Of a stretch of 64,000 bases of DNA, positions 34,801 through 46,671 are shown one piece after another. A model generated the notes under the pieces. It was not told the DNA's origin, searched no databases, and saw only the letters and a program-made list of their open reading frames with translations. Origin of the DNA: Lineolata rhizophorae. Its lineage: Eukaryota > Ascomycota > Dothideomycetes > Lineolatales > Lineolataceae. The position numbers and the translations under genes were made by a program. Each line of letters starts with the position of its first letter. Within the stretch, counting starts at the first letter, position 1. The stretch lies in the NCBI GenBank assembly GCA_010093515.1, contig MU001673.1, positions 1,401,429 to 1,465,428 on the forward strand, given 5' to 3'.

Positions 34801-37631
34801 AAAACTATTCAATAGAGTGAAACTACTACTAGGCTTGTAGGAACGGGCATGGAATAGGGAGGTTAGCATACCCGTAATCTCTATACCCTACATAGCAATG
34901 TATATTGCCGGCGTGAAAAAATGATGTAACAATGCACATTCTGTGGCTTTTTACCCTTTTCTTCATAATCACGGGATTAGCTAAACTATACTAACGAATC
35001 ATGTGATGTTGTGCGGTCCATGTTTAAGTCTGCTTGAGCAGTTTTTTTTGTGTGGCAGACTGATCTATTGTCGTCCTGATCTATCTCTAGGCTCGAAGCT
35101 CTTTTCATTTGTCCACAGCTACAGCATTTAACAGTTATCCTCTCTAGCATTCCTTTGGGAGCAAACATGTTCGTACAGACTTTATGGCGTAATTACAGCG
35201 TCTCTTTTCAGTCCCCAATACTTGGATTAAAAGACCATGTGGTGTGTAATTAGAAACTGAGGCGCCATCAGCACAATGACGCCAATTCTCGAGCGCGATT
35301 AGACCTCATACGCGTGCGCCTGAATCTTTATCATACTCGGCTAGCTTCACCGTCCGTCAATTCGAAAGGTCGAAGAGTAGGAAGGCACCTCCCCCCCAGC
35401 CACCCCGCTGCAACCGCGAGGTCTCCGCAACAAACCCTGGCGGGCAACCACCGAACCACCTGCCTCCCGCCCAGCTAATCATGACCAAGCTTGAGCTCGC
35501 CGTGATTTGCCAGCGATGCTCCCCCAGCCGGCGATCTGCGGAAATTTACTCACGCGGGCAGGCGTCGCGGCTGTCGCGCGCTGGCGTTCGGTTCGCTCCG
35601 CGCTTTGCTACAGATACCCATGACAGCTAGCGGGATGCGACGCGGTGCGTAACGGCCTCGCGCGCGGCCTCCCGCCCGAGGCGACGACGACAACGCGCAC
35701 GCAACGTCTGTCGACGGAAGCAGCGGCGGCAGCGGCAGCGGCGGCGACAACCCGCCCTTTGGGGTTTCACGTACTCCGTACGACGCTAGGGCGCCCGCCC
35801 GGGCCGCTCGGCAGCGGATTCGCTCCCGTGCCTTCTTTTGCGTGGCCCGCTGCAAGCATGTCTTGATAGGGCGCGTAGACTGGTACGGAGTACCGACCAG
35901 CGCATGTACGATGGCACACGACAATGGCGGGCTGCCAATGAGAAAGGGGCCCTTGTGCGGCTGGAGCTACCTTTGGACTGCATGCGATGCGATGGGGGCA
36001 CCCGGCAAAGGGAGGAAGACGACGACGCACCCCACGTGGGCGGGGCCAAACAAAACGGCAGAGCGATTGGGGAAGCGACATACCTGGGTAGGTCGTGTTC
36101 TGGATGTTTCTGGCTAGACACGGCCTTAGGAGAGGGCGGTGGCCCGCGAGGGAGGAGTCTGGCTCGTGGAACCTAGGTGGATTGAGCTTCAGGGACTCGC
36201 CCTCGCACTCTGGGGGCTCTCTGCCCTATCGATTGATCGAGATGTACGAATTCGACTTGGCCGCAGAAAGATGCAAGACGTCACTGGTCGTGTGCCTCGC
36301 TCAGACTTAGACCCTCCGTCGTTCTTGTCAACTCTTGGGCCGATGGATTGGGATGTGCCGCGACGGAAGGGCGAGGCGACGAGGATCTCCAAGAGTTTCC
36401 ACGCAATCGGCCAAGACGCTGGTGCTGCGACATGCCGGCCGATGAGGCGAACAGCGGGGCGCGGTGGCCGGATCTTTCTCCCTCTTTCTCGGCGCTGAGA
36501 CGCTGAGATGCTGAGGCGCTAGAAAAGAGGCTGCCTGGAGCAGACGTTTACCTCCCGTTTCCTGTCTACCAGTGCCTCGTATGATCGCGCGCTACGTGGA
36601 TCCAGTCGCTTTTTAAGGGTGTAGGTACAGACGCCGACGCGCGCCGCCGGGCAGCCTCGAAAAGACAGACTTCCTGGGGGCGTCGGAGGTCACGGGAGCG
36701 TGACGGTGCGCGCCACCGGCGCCAAGGGTCCAAGGGTCTTGGGGCTTCCCCACATCTCCCTATTCGACGAAGCAGAGGGCTGTTGTCGTCGCCGTCGCCG
36801 TCGTACAGTTTCGCCGGCCGTCCAATTGCGCCGGCCACGGTGCATTGCGTACGTCGACATGATGCCGTCGGACCTCCTCTGGCCGTGCTTTTCTTTCTCT
36901 TCCTCTTGGCAGCGCGGCGCCGCGGCGGCGACGGCGTCCTCGGGCCCCAGCTCGTGATCCGGCCCGGGTTGCGGGCTGCGGCTGCGGCCCCCGCCGACGC
37001 AATCACGTTGGCTTCCAGATAACGAATGACGGTGGATCAAGCAGGGCCCACCGCGCGGGTGGCGGGGATTCGCGTTTAAGGTTAGTTGGGTGTGAGCACT
37101 CGGCTACCGCTCGCGCTGCTGGTGCTGCACATACGGACTGCCTGTAAGGCGTAGCTGCTGGGAGCCGCCCCTTGTGTCCAACTTGCTAGAAACGTCAGGT
37201 ACCTTGACCAGCGGCCGGGGGAGGCTTGGGGCACTTGGCGGCGGCGGAACGACCATGCTGCATTGGTCTCGTTTTTGCTTGGCTTCGCCCACCCGCCGCG
37301 GGCGTATAAGAATTGGCCTGTCGCCAGTGCCCCGCAGAAACAAACAACAAAAAAAGAGGACTTGCTTCCGGTTCTCCCTTGGCGTCGTACGAGTGGCTAG
37401 AAGCACATAAAAGCAACCGCAGCCGTCACACGACACCTCTCGCCGTCCTGGTGCACTCGCTCACTCCACTCTCCCTCCCAAACCAGCTGTCTCTGCGGAC
37501 ATCTGCATCGACCGTCTCTGCCCCGCCGCCAACCCCGAACCCGAGCTCCTCATCGCTGCCCCCGCCCTCCTTTGCAACTTAGCCCCCGCTGGATCCAAAC
37601 CCGACTGCACGTGCCGGCAGCATTCTATTGA
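31891..37631. other. Gene-poor region, AT-rich core at ~33000-35300
   Basis: This divergent region separates mge1 and the ENA ATPase gene. From 33000 to 35300 it is notably AT-rich, dense in TAG/CTA words and almost without open frames above 60 codons, as expected of decayed or RIP-altered DNA. A short minus-strand coding-like segment at 32445-32651 is discussed under findings. From about 35500 it becomes GC-rich and forms the ENA upstream region. No tRNA or other RNA gene was recognised. Confidence 0.45.
36410..37383. promoter_or_regulatory. ENA upstream region with five PacC-like GCCAAG hexamers
   Basis: Exact GCCAAG (fungal PacC consensus GCCARG) occurs at 36410-36415 and 36722-36727 on the plus strand. 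Its complement CTTGGC occurs at 37234-37239, 37278-37283 and 37378-37383. A TATAAG box lies at 37305 and CATAAAAG near 37405. Alkaline-pH control through PacC/Rim101 is known for ENA sodium pumps, so these sites fit the downstream gene. A six-base word also occurs by chance, so binding is only inferred. Confidence 0.4.
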
Positions 37632-40600
37632 ATGGGTATAGAGGAGGCCCAGCTGAATGTCGAGGAGTCGACTGAACCTCCGATACCTTCCTCTCCGGAC
37701 GCATCCGCTCGGAGAGATCACCTTGGACTCGCGCCGTCCGTGAAAGAGGCCTCGGCCGCCGCCGCCGCTGGCGCCGCCGCCTTCTCCGCCGACCACTCCG
37801 CCGCCGCCGCTGCCGGGGGTTCCAGCCGCAACTCGACCCTTGAGGGGACCGCCGTTGGCTCGTCGTCGGCCACCGTGCACCGGGAATGGGAGGAAGAGTA
37901 CAAGCATGCCCACACTCTCACCGTCGAGGAGACGACTGATCTTCTGGGCACCGACGTGCAGTATGTGAGCCCTGGCTGTTGTTCTTTGCTTTCCATTTTT
38001 GCTAGCGATTCGTAGATTGCTGACCCGTATGCTTGGCATATTTGTAGGAATGGCTTATCTAGTGCCGAAGCGACATCTCGCTTTCAGCGTGATGGGCCTA
38101 ACAAGGTTAAGGGAGCTAAAGGCCTATCCGTGTGGGAAATTCTGTTAAGGCAGGTTTCCAACAGTCTTACATTAGTATGGTCACACCACATTTCACACTT
38201 TATTCTTCGATTATCTTTTGTTTTTTTCCTTCTGTCAGAGTGCCTTGGAAGTCACAAGTGTCGATGGAGATGCTAACGGCAAAACCAGGTGCTCGTAATT
38301 ACTATGGCATTGTCATATGGCATAAATGATTACATTGAAGGTGGCGTCATCACAGCCGTCATCCTCTTGAACATCGTCGTCGGCTTCGTTCAAGACTACC
38401 ACGCGGAAAAGACCATCGAGTCTCTCTACGCCCTCGCAGCTCCTGTATCCAAAGTTATCCGGGACGGCCGCATCGACTCTATCAAGGCGGAAACCTTAGT
38501 GGTCGGCGACGTCGTCCTGCTTGCCGTGGGCGACATCATCCCCGCGGACCTACGCCTCTTCGACGGCATAAACGCCTCGGCCGAGGAGGCTCTCCTTACA
38601 GGCGAGTCGGTGCCTGTCTCCAAAACACCTCAACTCACCTTTACCGACAGGGACATGCCCATCGGCGACCGGACCAATATGGCATGGTGCGGTAGCACCG
38701 TGGCGCAGGGCCGGGCCACAGGCATCGTCGTCTCGACGGGGATGCGCACCGAGATGGGCAAGATCGCGGAGCTACTCCGCAACTCAAATGATAAGATCGA
38801 CGCGTCTAACAAGGTGGTGTACGCCTGGAAGCTGTTTGTGAGCAACTTGAAGAAGATCCTGGGGCTGGTGGGGACACCGCTGCAGGTCAAACTCAGCAAG
38901 TTCGCGCTGCTGCTTTTCGCGCTGGCCATCCTGCTGGCGCTCATTGTGTTCTCGGCCAACAAATGGGATATCGAGGGCGAGGTACTGATCTATGGCATCT
39001 GCGTCGGGGTCGCCGTCATCCCGGAGTCTCTGATCGCCGTCCTGACCATCACCGTGGCGGTGGGTACAAAGGCCATGGCCAAGGGCAATGTCATCGTCCG
39101 GAAGCTCCAGGCCCTCGAGGCCGTCGGCGGCGTGACCAACATTTGCTCCGACAAGACAGGAACCCTCACGCAGGGCAAGATGGTGGCGAGGAAGGTGTGG
39201 ATCCCCGGCTCCGGGGTCCTGACCGTCAATGACACCCAGAACCCCTTCGACCCTGGCAGCGGCTACGTCGACACGGACGACTGGACCGGCTCGGAAATCG
39301 TGAGGGAGGATGCCCGGATGCAGACGTTCCTGAACGCTATCGCGCTATGCAATCTCGCTACCGTTTTCGACGAGAACGCGCTGCCGCAGCCGCCTGGAGG
39401 TGGCGGTAATGCCGAACACGGCGGTGCCTCGAGCCCGACTAGTACGGCCTGGACGGCCCATGGCGAGCCGACGGAGATCGCCTTACAGGTGCTCGCCATG
39501 CGCTTTGGCCGCGGCAAGGCGGAACTGCTCGGGAACGGCGACCGCGAGCTGGCGGCCGAGTTCGGCTTCGACTCGTCGATCAAGCGCATGACGGTCGTAT
39601 ACAGGCAGCGCGCAAGCGGCTCCACCACCACCACTGAGGCGTATATGAAGGGCGCCGCGGAGGTGATCCTACCGCTACTCACGGTGTCCCCGGCCGAGGC
39701 CGAGCGGATACGGGCGCGCGTCGAACGCATGGCCGGCGAGGGCCTGCGCGTCCTGTGCGTCGCACACCGGGTGCTCGCGCGCGACGGCGCGGCGCCCGAC
39801 GAGAAGATGTCGGACCGCGACGCCGTCGAGCGCCACCTCGACTTCGTCGGCCTGGTCGGCCTGTACGACCCGCCGCGCGTCGAGACCGCCGACGCCGTCC
39901 GCAAGTGTCAGGTGGCCGGCATCACGGTGCACATGCTGACGGGCGACCACGTGGGGACGGCGACGGCCATCGCGCGCGAGGTGGGCATCCTGGACGGCGC
40001 CGGCGCGAAGGCGCCGGTGGCGGCGCGGAGCGCGGCGACGGCCGTGATGCCGGCGGAGCAGTTCGATAAGCTCTCGGACGAGGAGATCGATCGGGTCGAC
40101 CCGCTGCCGCTCGTGATTGCCCGGTGCAGCCCGATGACAAAGGTGCGCATGGTCGAGGCCATGCATCGCAGGAACGCGTACTGCGTCATGACGGGGGACG
40201 GGGTCAACGATTCGCCGGCGCTGAAGAGGGCGCACGTGGGCATCGCGATGGGCATGAACGGGAGTGACGTCGCCAAGGAGGCGGCGGACATGGTGCTGAC
40301 GGACGATAACTTTGCGTCGATTGTCAAGGCGGTCGAGGAGGGGCGCAGGCTGTTCGATAATATCCAAAAGGTGGGCATATTTCCTCCTCTCTGTTTCTCT
40401 CTTCGTCCATTAATCCAACCGCTGACCACACGTCGCAATAAAGTTCCTGATGCACCTCCTCATCTCCAACATCTCGCAAGTGATCCTACTCCTCATCGGG
40501 CTCGCCTTCAAGGACGCCGACGGCGACTCCATCTTCCCGCTCGCGCCGCTCGAGATCCTCTGGGTCAACCTCATCACGTCGTCGTTCCTAGCCATCGGGC

Positions 40601-41253
40601 TCGGGCTCGAGGAGGCGCAGCCCGACATCATGCTGCGGCCGCCGCACGACCCGCGGGTCGGCGTCTTCACCCGCGAGCTCATCACGGACAAGATGCTGTA
40701 CGGCAGCTTCATGGGCGGGCTGTGCCTCGCCGCGTTCGCGTCGGTGGCGTACGGAGCCGGCGGGGGGGACCTGGGCGAGGGCTGCAACGAGGGCTTCGGG
40801 GCGTCGTGCGAGACGGTGTTCCGGGCGCGGGCGACGGCGTACGCGACGCTGACGTACCTGCTGCTCGTGACGGCGTGGGAGGTCAAGCACTTCGCGCGGT
40901 CCATCTTCGCGCTCGACCCGGCCTTCGCGTCGGGCCCCTGGGCCGTCTTCCCGACGCTGTGGCGCAACCGGTTCCTCTTCTGGGCCGTGGTCGCGGGCGC
41001 CGCCGTCGCCTTCCCCGTCGTCTACCTGCCCGTCGTCAACAGGGAGGTGTTCAAGCACGCGGCCATCGGCTGGGAGTGGGGCGTCGTGGCCGGCTGCGTG
41101 GTGGTGTACACGGCCGGGGTGGAGGCGTGGAAGGCGGTCAAGCGGAGGTGCGGGATCGGGAGCGGGAGGGTGGGCGTCGTGTCGGTGGAGGAGGCGGTGG
41201 TGAGGGCGGGGTTGGTGGAGGAGGGGGGTGGGGCGGGGGGGTGGGAGAAGTGA
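37632..41253 (+). CDS. ena: ENA-type (P-type IID) sodium/potassium efflux ATPase
   Basis: A plasma-membrane pump exporting Na+ (and K+) with ATP hydrolysis, important under salt or alkaline conditions. Exons are 37632-37960, 38048-38174, 38289-40370 and 40444-41253, about 1115 residues, normal for the family. Visible features in order: an Ala/Ser-rich N-terminus; HTLTVEETTDLLGTDVQNGLS; M2 (VITAVILLNIVVGFVQ); TGES at ~256-259 (actuator); M4 with VIPESLIAVLTITVAVG; phosphorylation motif DKTGT at Asp440; hinge TGDGVNDSPALK at ~787; and the C-terminal membrane bundle (LLISNISQVILLLIGLAF, LEILWVNLITSSF). The M4 VIPESL and the NDYIEG segment fit the fungal ENA group better than SERCA or PMR1 calcium pumps. 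Intron 2 has a nearer AG that would create an early stop; the model uses the distal AG behind a GCTAAC branch point. The tail is Gly/Val-rich and poorly conserved. Confidence 0.93.
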
Positions 41254-43895
41254 GGGGGTAGCAGAGGGGAAGGCAAGGTCGAGGTCGAGGAACGGTGGAG
41301 GTGGGAGGGGTGTGGAGGAAGTGGGACGGCGGAGGGGGCGTTGTGTGTTGCTCCGTCGAGTTCGAAGGGAGAGTAGATCAAATTGGGCGAGCTTGTGGGT
41401 TGTAAGTGGAAAGGCTCTGGAGATTGTTTGGAGTTCTGCTGAGAGTTTTCCTTCTTTTTGGTAGCGGGTTTGGTGGAGCTTTTCAACAAAGCTGAGGGAT
41501 GAGAGTTAGCGTGCATTTATGGGGTGGCTTGGTGTTAGATTTGTGCTAAGTGACGGCTGGACAGTGGCAGTTGACATTTTCCTACTCGGGCTTATCCTTG
41601 GATGTTAGAAGTCCAGATTGCGCGCTCACTAGACTAAGAACGACGAATAACGAAGCTATGGACTGTTAACTCGCTGGTGTCGATACCGGGACGGTCTTTG
41701 TGCACAAAGTGGACGTGAAGTTTCTAGAAGCTGTGGGTTAGAGGCCAAGATTAGCCCTTCCGGCTCGCGTGATATCGATCTTGAACAGCGGTCCCGGAAT
41801 GGCGGTAGATCTCGGAAGCCATCCGTTAGCACCCCCGGAGAGGGAGGGGGGGGGGAAGAAGGGACACGGACACATGGATGGGCAGCCTTCCCGGGCTTCC
41901 CGTGGGTGAGCACCCGGCCGGGAAACCATGTCTCCGTCTGCCCGTCGTCGTTCGAACCGCGGCGACCGCGGCGGCCGCGAGATTTTTTTTTTTGCCCCTT
42001 CAATTGCGTGTTTCGCAGCGCTGCCGCCTCGTCCGAACGCCGGCAGGCTGAGAAAAACGGAGGCGGGGATTGGCCAGGTGGTAGGGCAGCTGCGGCTGCG
42101 GCGAAGGGACGTCCGGGTCGCGGTGGGGGGCAGAAGCGGTTTTGTTGGGAGGATTGGGGATGGGAAAGTTGTGTTGGTGAGAGGTGTGGACCCGCTAGTG
42201 CGGTAGGTGAGGGATCCGAGTTGCGGTTGAGTGCGGGAGTGCTGTTCGCCCCTCCGGGCGAGCGTGGGTTGGAGGGAGAGGCTTTGTTTTGAGGCGAAGA
42301 TGTAGCTCTTGGGAGGCGTTCTGGTTTTAATTCGAGGGAGGGGTGGAATTGAGTAGGGCTGGCTTTATTGCTTATTAGAAGGTAGAGTGAGTGATTGATT
42401 AAGTAGCTTAGTTGTACTCCGGGTCATGGGACTCGTCAAAACGAGCAGGGCCTGGCCGTTCAGGGCTTGCATCACGCGCATGCCTACATAGCTGGGACTT
42501 TCTGGAAAGTGAGGGAAACCCGGGACATTCAGTATCGGGCGCCCTGCAAGTCGAGCAGTAGGAGGCGGAGAATCCAGGGGACTTTCCTACCTCTCGTACA
42601 GTGGCTCGTGGCACACACTCACACAACACCCCCCTCTCTCTCACAACCCCGTGCTCGCTCTGACGATAAGAAGAGTCCCGGTGCCGGCGCACTTCTTTAA
42701 AAACATTAATCTGCTGGCATCCCTTTTGTGACTTCTTGACTTTCTCGCATCCCATCGCCCGGCTCGACCCAATCCGACCCCGGCGCCACCGCCACTCTCC
42801 ACCGCCACTCTCCACCACCAGCGGCGCTCCAGCCACTCGAGCTCGGCAGACGAGATCTCGAAATCCGCGCCAGGTTCCCCCCCGAAGCGGAGCTAGCGCG
42901 GGGTTCGTCCGGGGGCGGGGGAGCCAGGAAGAGCACCGAGTGTTGAGGCCTTGACGCGAGGGGCGGGAGCTTAAAAGGCAAAAAAGAAAAGAAAAGAGAA
43001 ATGTGAGAGCCTTTTTTTTTTTTTTTTTATTTCCTAGAGAGACCGACGAGGGAAATTTTCACACCGCAATCCTCCAATTCTCCGCCCCCGCTTCGCTTTC
43101 GAACCCCCTCTCGCAATTGCTCCGCTTCGTGCCGTGTGAGCGCGGCACGAGACCCGTTTCGCCCTCAGTCGCGCAGGCCGCGGTTGCCTGCGTTTGGCTT
43201 CGCCGCCCAGGAAGCAGCGGCAGCAGTCGCAGCGGCCACGCAGCAGGCACGCGGCCGACTTTTCCCCTCCTTGAGCGCCCGTGTCTCCCAATTGCGCGCG
43301 CGCGCGCGTAAACCGGGCCTGCGCGCAGCCGCATGACGTCGTCGGCCTGGCGGGCGAAAACAGACTTCGGACGGCGCCGCGTCCCCACGGCCCCCGCTCC
43401 CGACACGCCGCGAACTAGGGCTAAGGCAGGAGATGCGGAGCTTGTTTTGGTGAGTGGTGCTCTGTGGTGGTGCGGAGGGAGAGGGAGGAAGGGGAGGACG
43501 AGGAAGATTGTGGCGACGCTTGCTCGGCGGCAGCGTGCACGCGTACCTTCGAGCTCACTTCCGTTTGGTGCTGCTGATGTTCAATTCTTTGCATCTACTT
43601 GTGAACTGCCGGATAAAGAAAGCTTACACGAAGTTTCCCAGTCCGCGGTGTCCTCTCTAATCCTTTAGCCTGTGGTCGATATCTTCGTACTACGACCAAT
43701 CTGGCTTGTTCACGACGACCGACGACTGACTGCAAACCAAAAGCCGTCTACCACCACCAAAACACACCACTCTTACTTTTTTGCTGTTTGACACGCATGC
43801 GTTACAGTCACATTCGCTCCTATTAGGAATATCATTTATTTGGAGAAAGAATACAAAACACGTCGGACAAGCAACCACAGACCGGACCCGACAAT
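41254..43895. other. Intergenic, ENA 3' flank and acyltransferase 5' region
   Basis: This is GC-rich with short shadow frames only. A 17-base T tract at 43012-43028 marks the left edge of the duplicated block, and 43029-43895 is the probable promoter and 5' UTR of the acyltransferase. No gene is supported. Confidence 0.5.
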
Positions 43896-46661
43896 ATGGC
43901 GCGCGAAGAGAGGAACGGCGGGTGGTCGAACCTGATCTACGACCTCTTCGTCTGGACATTCTCCCTCATCGTTGGCCTCTTCTTCCGCGAGATTCACCCG
44001 CGCAGCGCCTGGCGCATCCCGACCTCGGGGCCCATCCTTTTCGTCGCCGCGCCGCACGCCAACCAGGTACCGTCACACCCCCTTCCCTTCCTTAGAAAAC
44101 GTAGCAGCGTTTTGTGCCAAAAAGACAAAGAGGCATAGAGAGAAGAAAAGGAACGCAGCAGCTCACGATTGCACGCCCTGACCGGCCCAGTTCGTCGACC
44201 CCCTCATCATGATGCGCACCGTCCGCCAAGAAGCCCGCCGGCGCATCTCCTTCCTCATCGCCGAGAAATCGATGAAGCGGCGCTGGATCGGCTTCTTCGC
44301 GCGGCTGGCCGGCTCCGTGCCCGTGGGGCGAGCCCTCGACCTGGTCAAGCCGGCCCGCGGCCGCCTCTACCTGCCGGACCCCAACTACGCGCCCTGCCTC
44401 GTGCGCGGCGTCGGCACCGACTTCGAGGACCCGGCCTTCGAGGTCGGCGGCCTGCTCGTGCTGCCCAAGGTCGGCAAGACGGCCGCCAGCGCCACCATCG
44501 CCGAGGTCAGGGGCAAGGACGAGATCCTGCTGAAGAAGCCGTTCGAGGGCCTGACGGCCGTGAGGCAGCTGACGGGTAGGGACGAGGTGGGCAAGGATGG
44601 CAGGGTCGAGGGCGGGCTGAAGGACGGGTTCGAGGGCTGCGCCTTTTCGGTCGCCCCGAGGGTCAGCCATGAGAAGATGTATCAGGCGGTGACGGAGAAG
44701 TTGGAGCGTGGGGGTTGCGTGGGCATCTTTCCGGAGGGCGGGAGCCATGACCGGACGGAGTTGTTGCCGTTGAAAGGTATGCCGGGGGGGCGGATTTTCC
44801 GTGTCGTGTGTGATGGTTGTTATTTCTATCGCTGACGAAACGCGCGCAGGCGGTGTGGCCATCATGGCGCTCGAAGCGTTGTCTAAGAACCCGAACTGCG
44901 GCGTCCGGATTGTGTGCTGCGGCATGAACTACTTCCACCCGCACAAGTTCCGATCACGGGCCGTGATAGAGTTCGCCAAGCCGTTCGAAGTCGATCCCAA
45001 GCTGGTCGAGCTGTACAAGACCGGCGACAGACGGACGGCGGTCAACAAGGTCATCGACAACATCTACGAAGTGCTCGAGATGGTGACAATCCAGGCCCCT
45101 GACCCTGACACGTTGATGCTCATCCAAGCCGTCCGCCGTCTGTACAACTCCAAGGGGAAGAAACTGCCTCTTCCCATGGTTATCGAGCTCAATCGCCGTC
45201 TCGTCCAGGGCTATAAGCGCTACCGCGACGATCCTCGCGTCGTGAGACTGCGCCAGTCTGTCGTGGCTTACCACAAGAAGCTTAACCTACTCAACATCCG
45301 CGATCACCAGGTCGAGTATGCGCGATACTCGCGTCTGCGCGTTGCCGAAACGCTATTGTTTCGGGTTGCCAAACTACTCTTCTTATCAGTAGGCGTGCTG
45401 CCCGGAACCATTCTGTTCTCGCCCGTCTTCATCACGGGGAAGATCATCTCGACTATAAAGAGCAAGGAGGCGCTCGCAGCGAGCACGGTGAAGATTGAGG
45501 GCCGCGATGTCATAGCGACGTGGAAGCTTCTCGTCAGCATGGCCTTCGCTCCTGCCCTCTACATCCTGTACTCGCTCCTCCTCGCCTACTGGACGTACCG
45601 CGACCGCGTGGCCGGGTACATGCCCGACTGGGTGCCGCTTTGGCTCGTCGTGGCGGCCGGCTACGTCGTCATCTTCCCCGGCATCACGTACGCAGCGCTC
45701 ATCTGCGGCGAGCAAGGCATGGACATACTCAAGTCGCTCCGGCCGCTCTTCCTCGCGCTCGACCCGCGGCCGTCCTCGTCGGGCCAGTTCGCTAAGCTGC
45801 GCGACGAGCGCGAGCGCCTCAAGCACGAGGTCACCGACCTCATCAACGAGCTCGGCCCGGAGATGTACCCGGACTTCGACGCCGCGCGCATCATCGCCGA
45901 CCCGTCCTTCTACGCCACGCACGACGACCGGTACGGCCCGCTGCCCATGACGGGCACGCTGCCGGCCGGCGCGCCGCGCTCGCCGGGCCCCGGGCCAGGC
46001 CGCCACTCGCGTACCCCGAGCGGCGCCCTCTTGTCGCCCGGCACCCCCGGCACCCCCGGCAGCCCGCCCGCGCCCACGCCCGCCCGCGCCGGCCTCGTCT
46101 CCCACGTCGCCCTCCAGGGCGGCCACGGCCGCATCCACCGCAACGAGAGCTACAGGGACCTCGCAAGCGTCGGCGTCTTCTCGTCGCACCCGCCGACGCC
46201 GACGCGGATCCGCAGCCGGAGCAACAGCGGGGTGGGGCTGGCGGGGCTGTGGGGCAGCGGGGGAGGAGGAGGCGGAGGCGGAGGCGGGCTCTTCGGCCCC
46301 CCGCTGCAGCCGCTGAGCACGCTGGACGGGAACAAGGCGGGCGGCGCGGCCAAGGAAGGCACGGCGGGCGCGGCCTCGGGCGCGGCGCCGCCCGCCAGAG
46401 ACGCCGCGAAGGAGAGGGACATGGATGAGGTGGCGAGGCGCATCAGGGAGGGCATGCGCGAGCGCGGCCGCCGTCGGAGGAGCACGGCGGGCAGCGCGGC
46501 TAGCGGCGACGCCGGCGCCGGCGCCGACGCTGACGCGTGGGATGTGGCGAGTAGTCGGAGCAGCGGGGCGGCGACGCCGGGGAGCGAGGAGAGTGCGGGG
46601 GGGCTGGTGGTGGGGAAGAAGGATTTGGTGGTGGTGGTGGATGGAGAGAAAGGATGGGAGG
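43017..46661. repeat. 3.65-kb duplicated block, copy 1
   Basis: The block matches 46672-50316 at a constant offset of 3655, including 5' non-coding DNA, both introns and the coding exons. By eye the copies agree except for a short G-rich tract near 46588-46625. The block ends exactly at an N gap, which points to two contigs covering the same locus. Confidence 0.85.
43896..46661 (+). CDS. sct1: Glycerol-3-phosphate acyltransferase, copy 1 (3' end lost in gap)
   Basis: Exons 43896-44066, 44191-44776 and 44850-46661 correspond one to one with the copy at 47551-50321. The coding sequence runs into the N gap just before its stop codon (last residues GEKGWE). The frame appears to continue through the gap into poly-T and unrelated sequence, but that reading is artificial. 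The C-terminal ~25 codons differ from copy 2 only around the G-rich tract (ESAGGLVVGKKD here, a glycine run there). Family, motifs and role are described under copy 2. Because introns and flanks are also identical, this is more likely the same gene assembled twice than a second functional paralogue. Confidence 0.8.
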
Positions 46662-46671
46662 NNNNNNNNNN
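46662..46671. other. Assembly gap (10 N)
   Basis: Ten N characters in a row separate the two copies of the 3.65-kb block. Confidence 0.99.
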
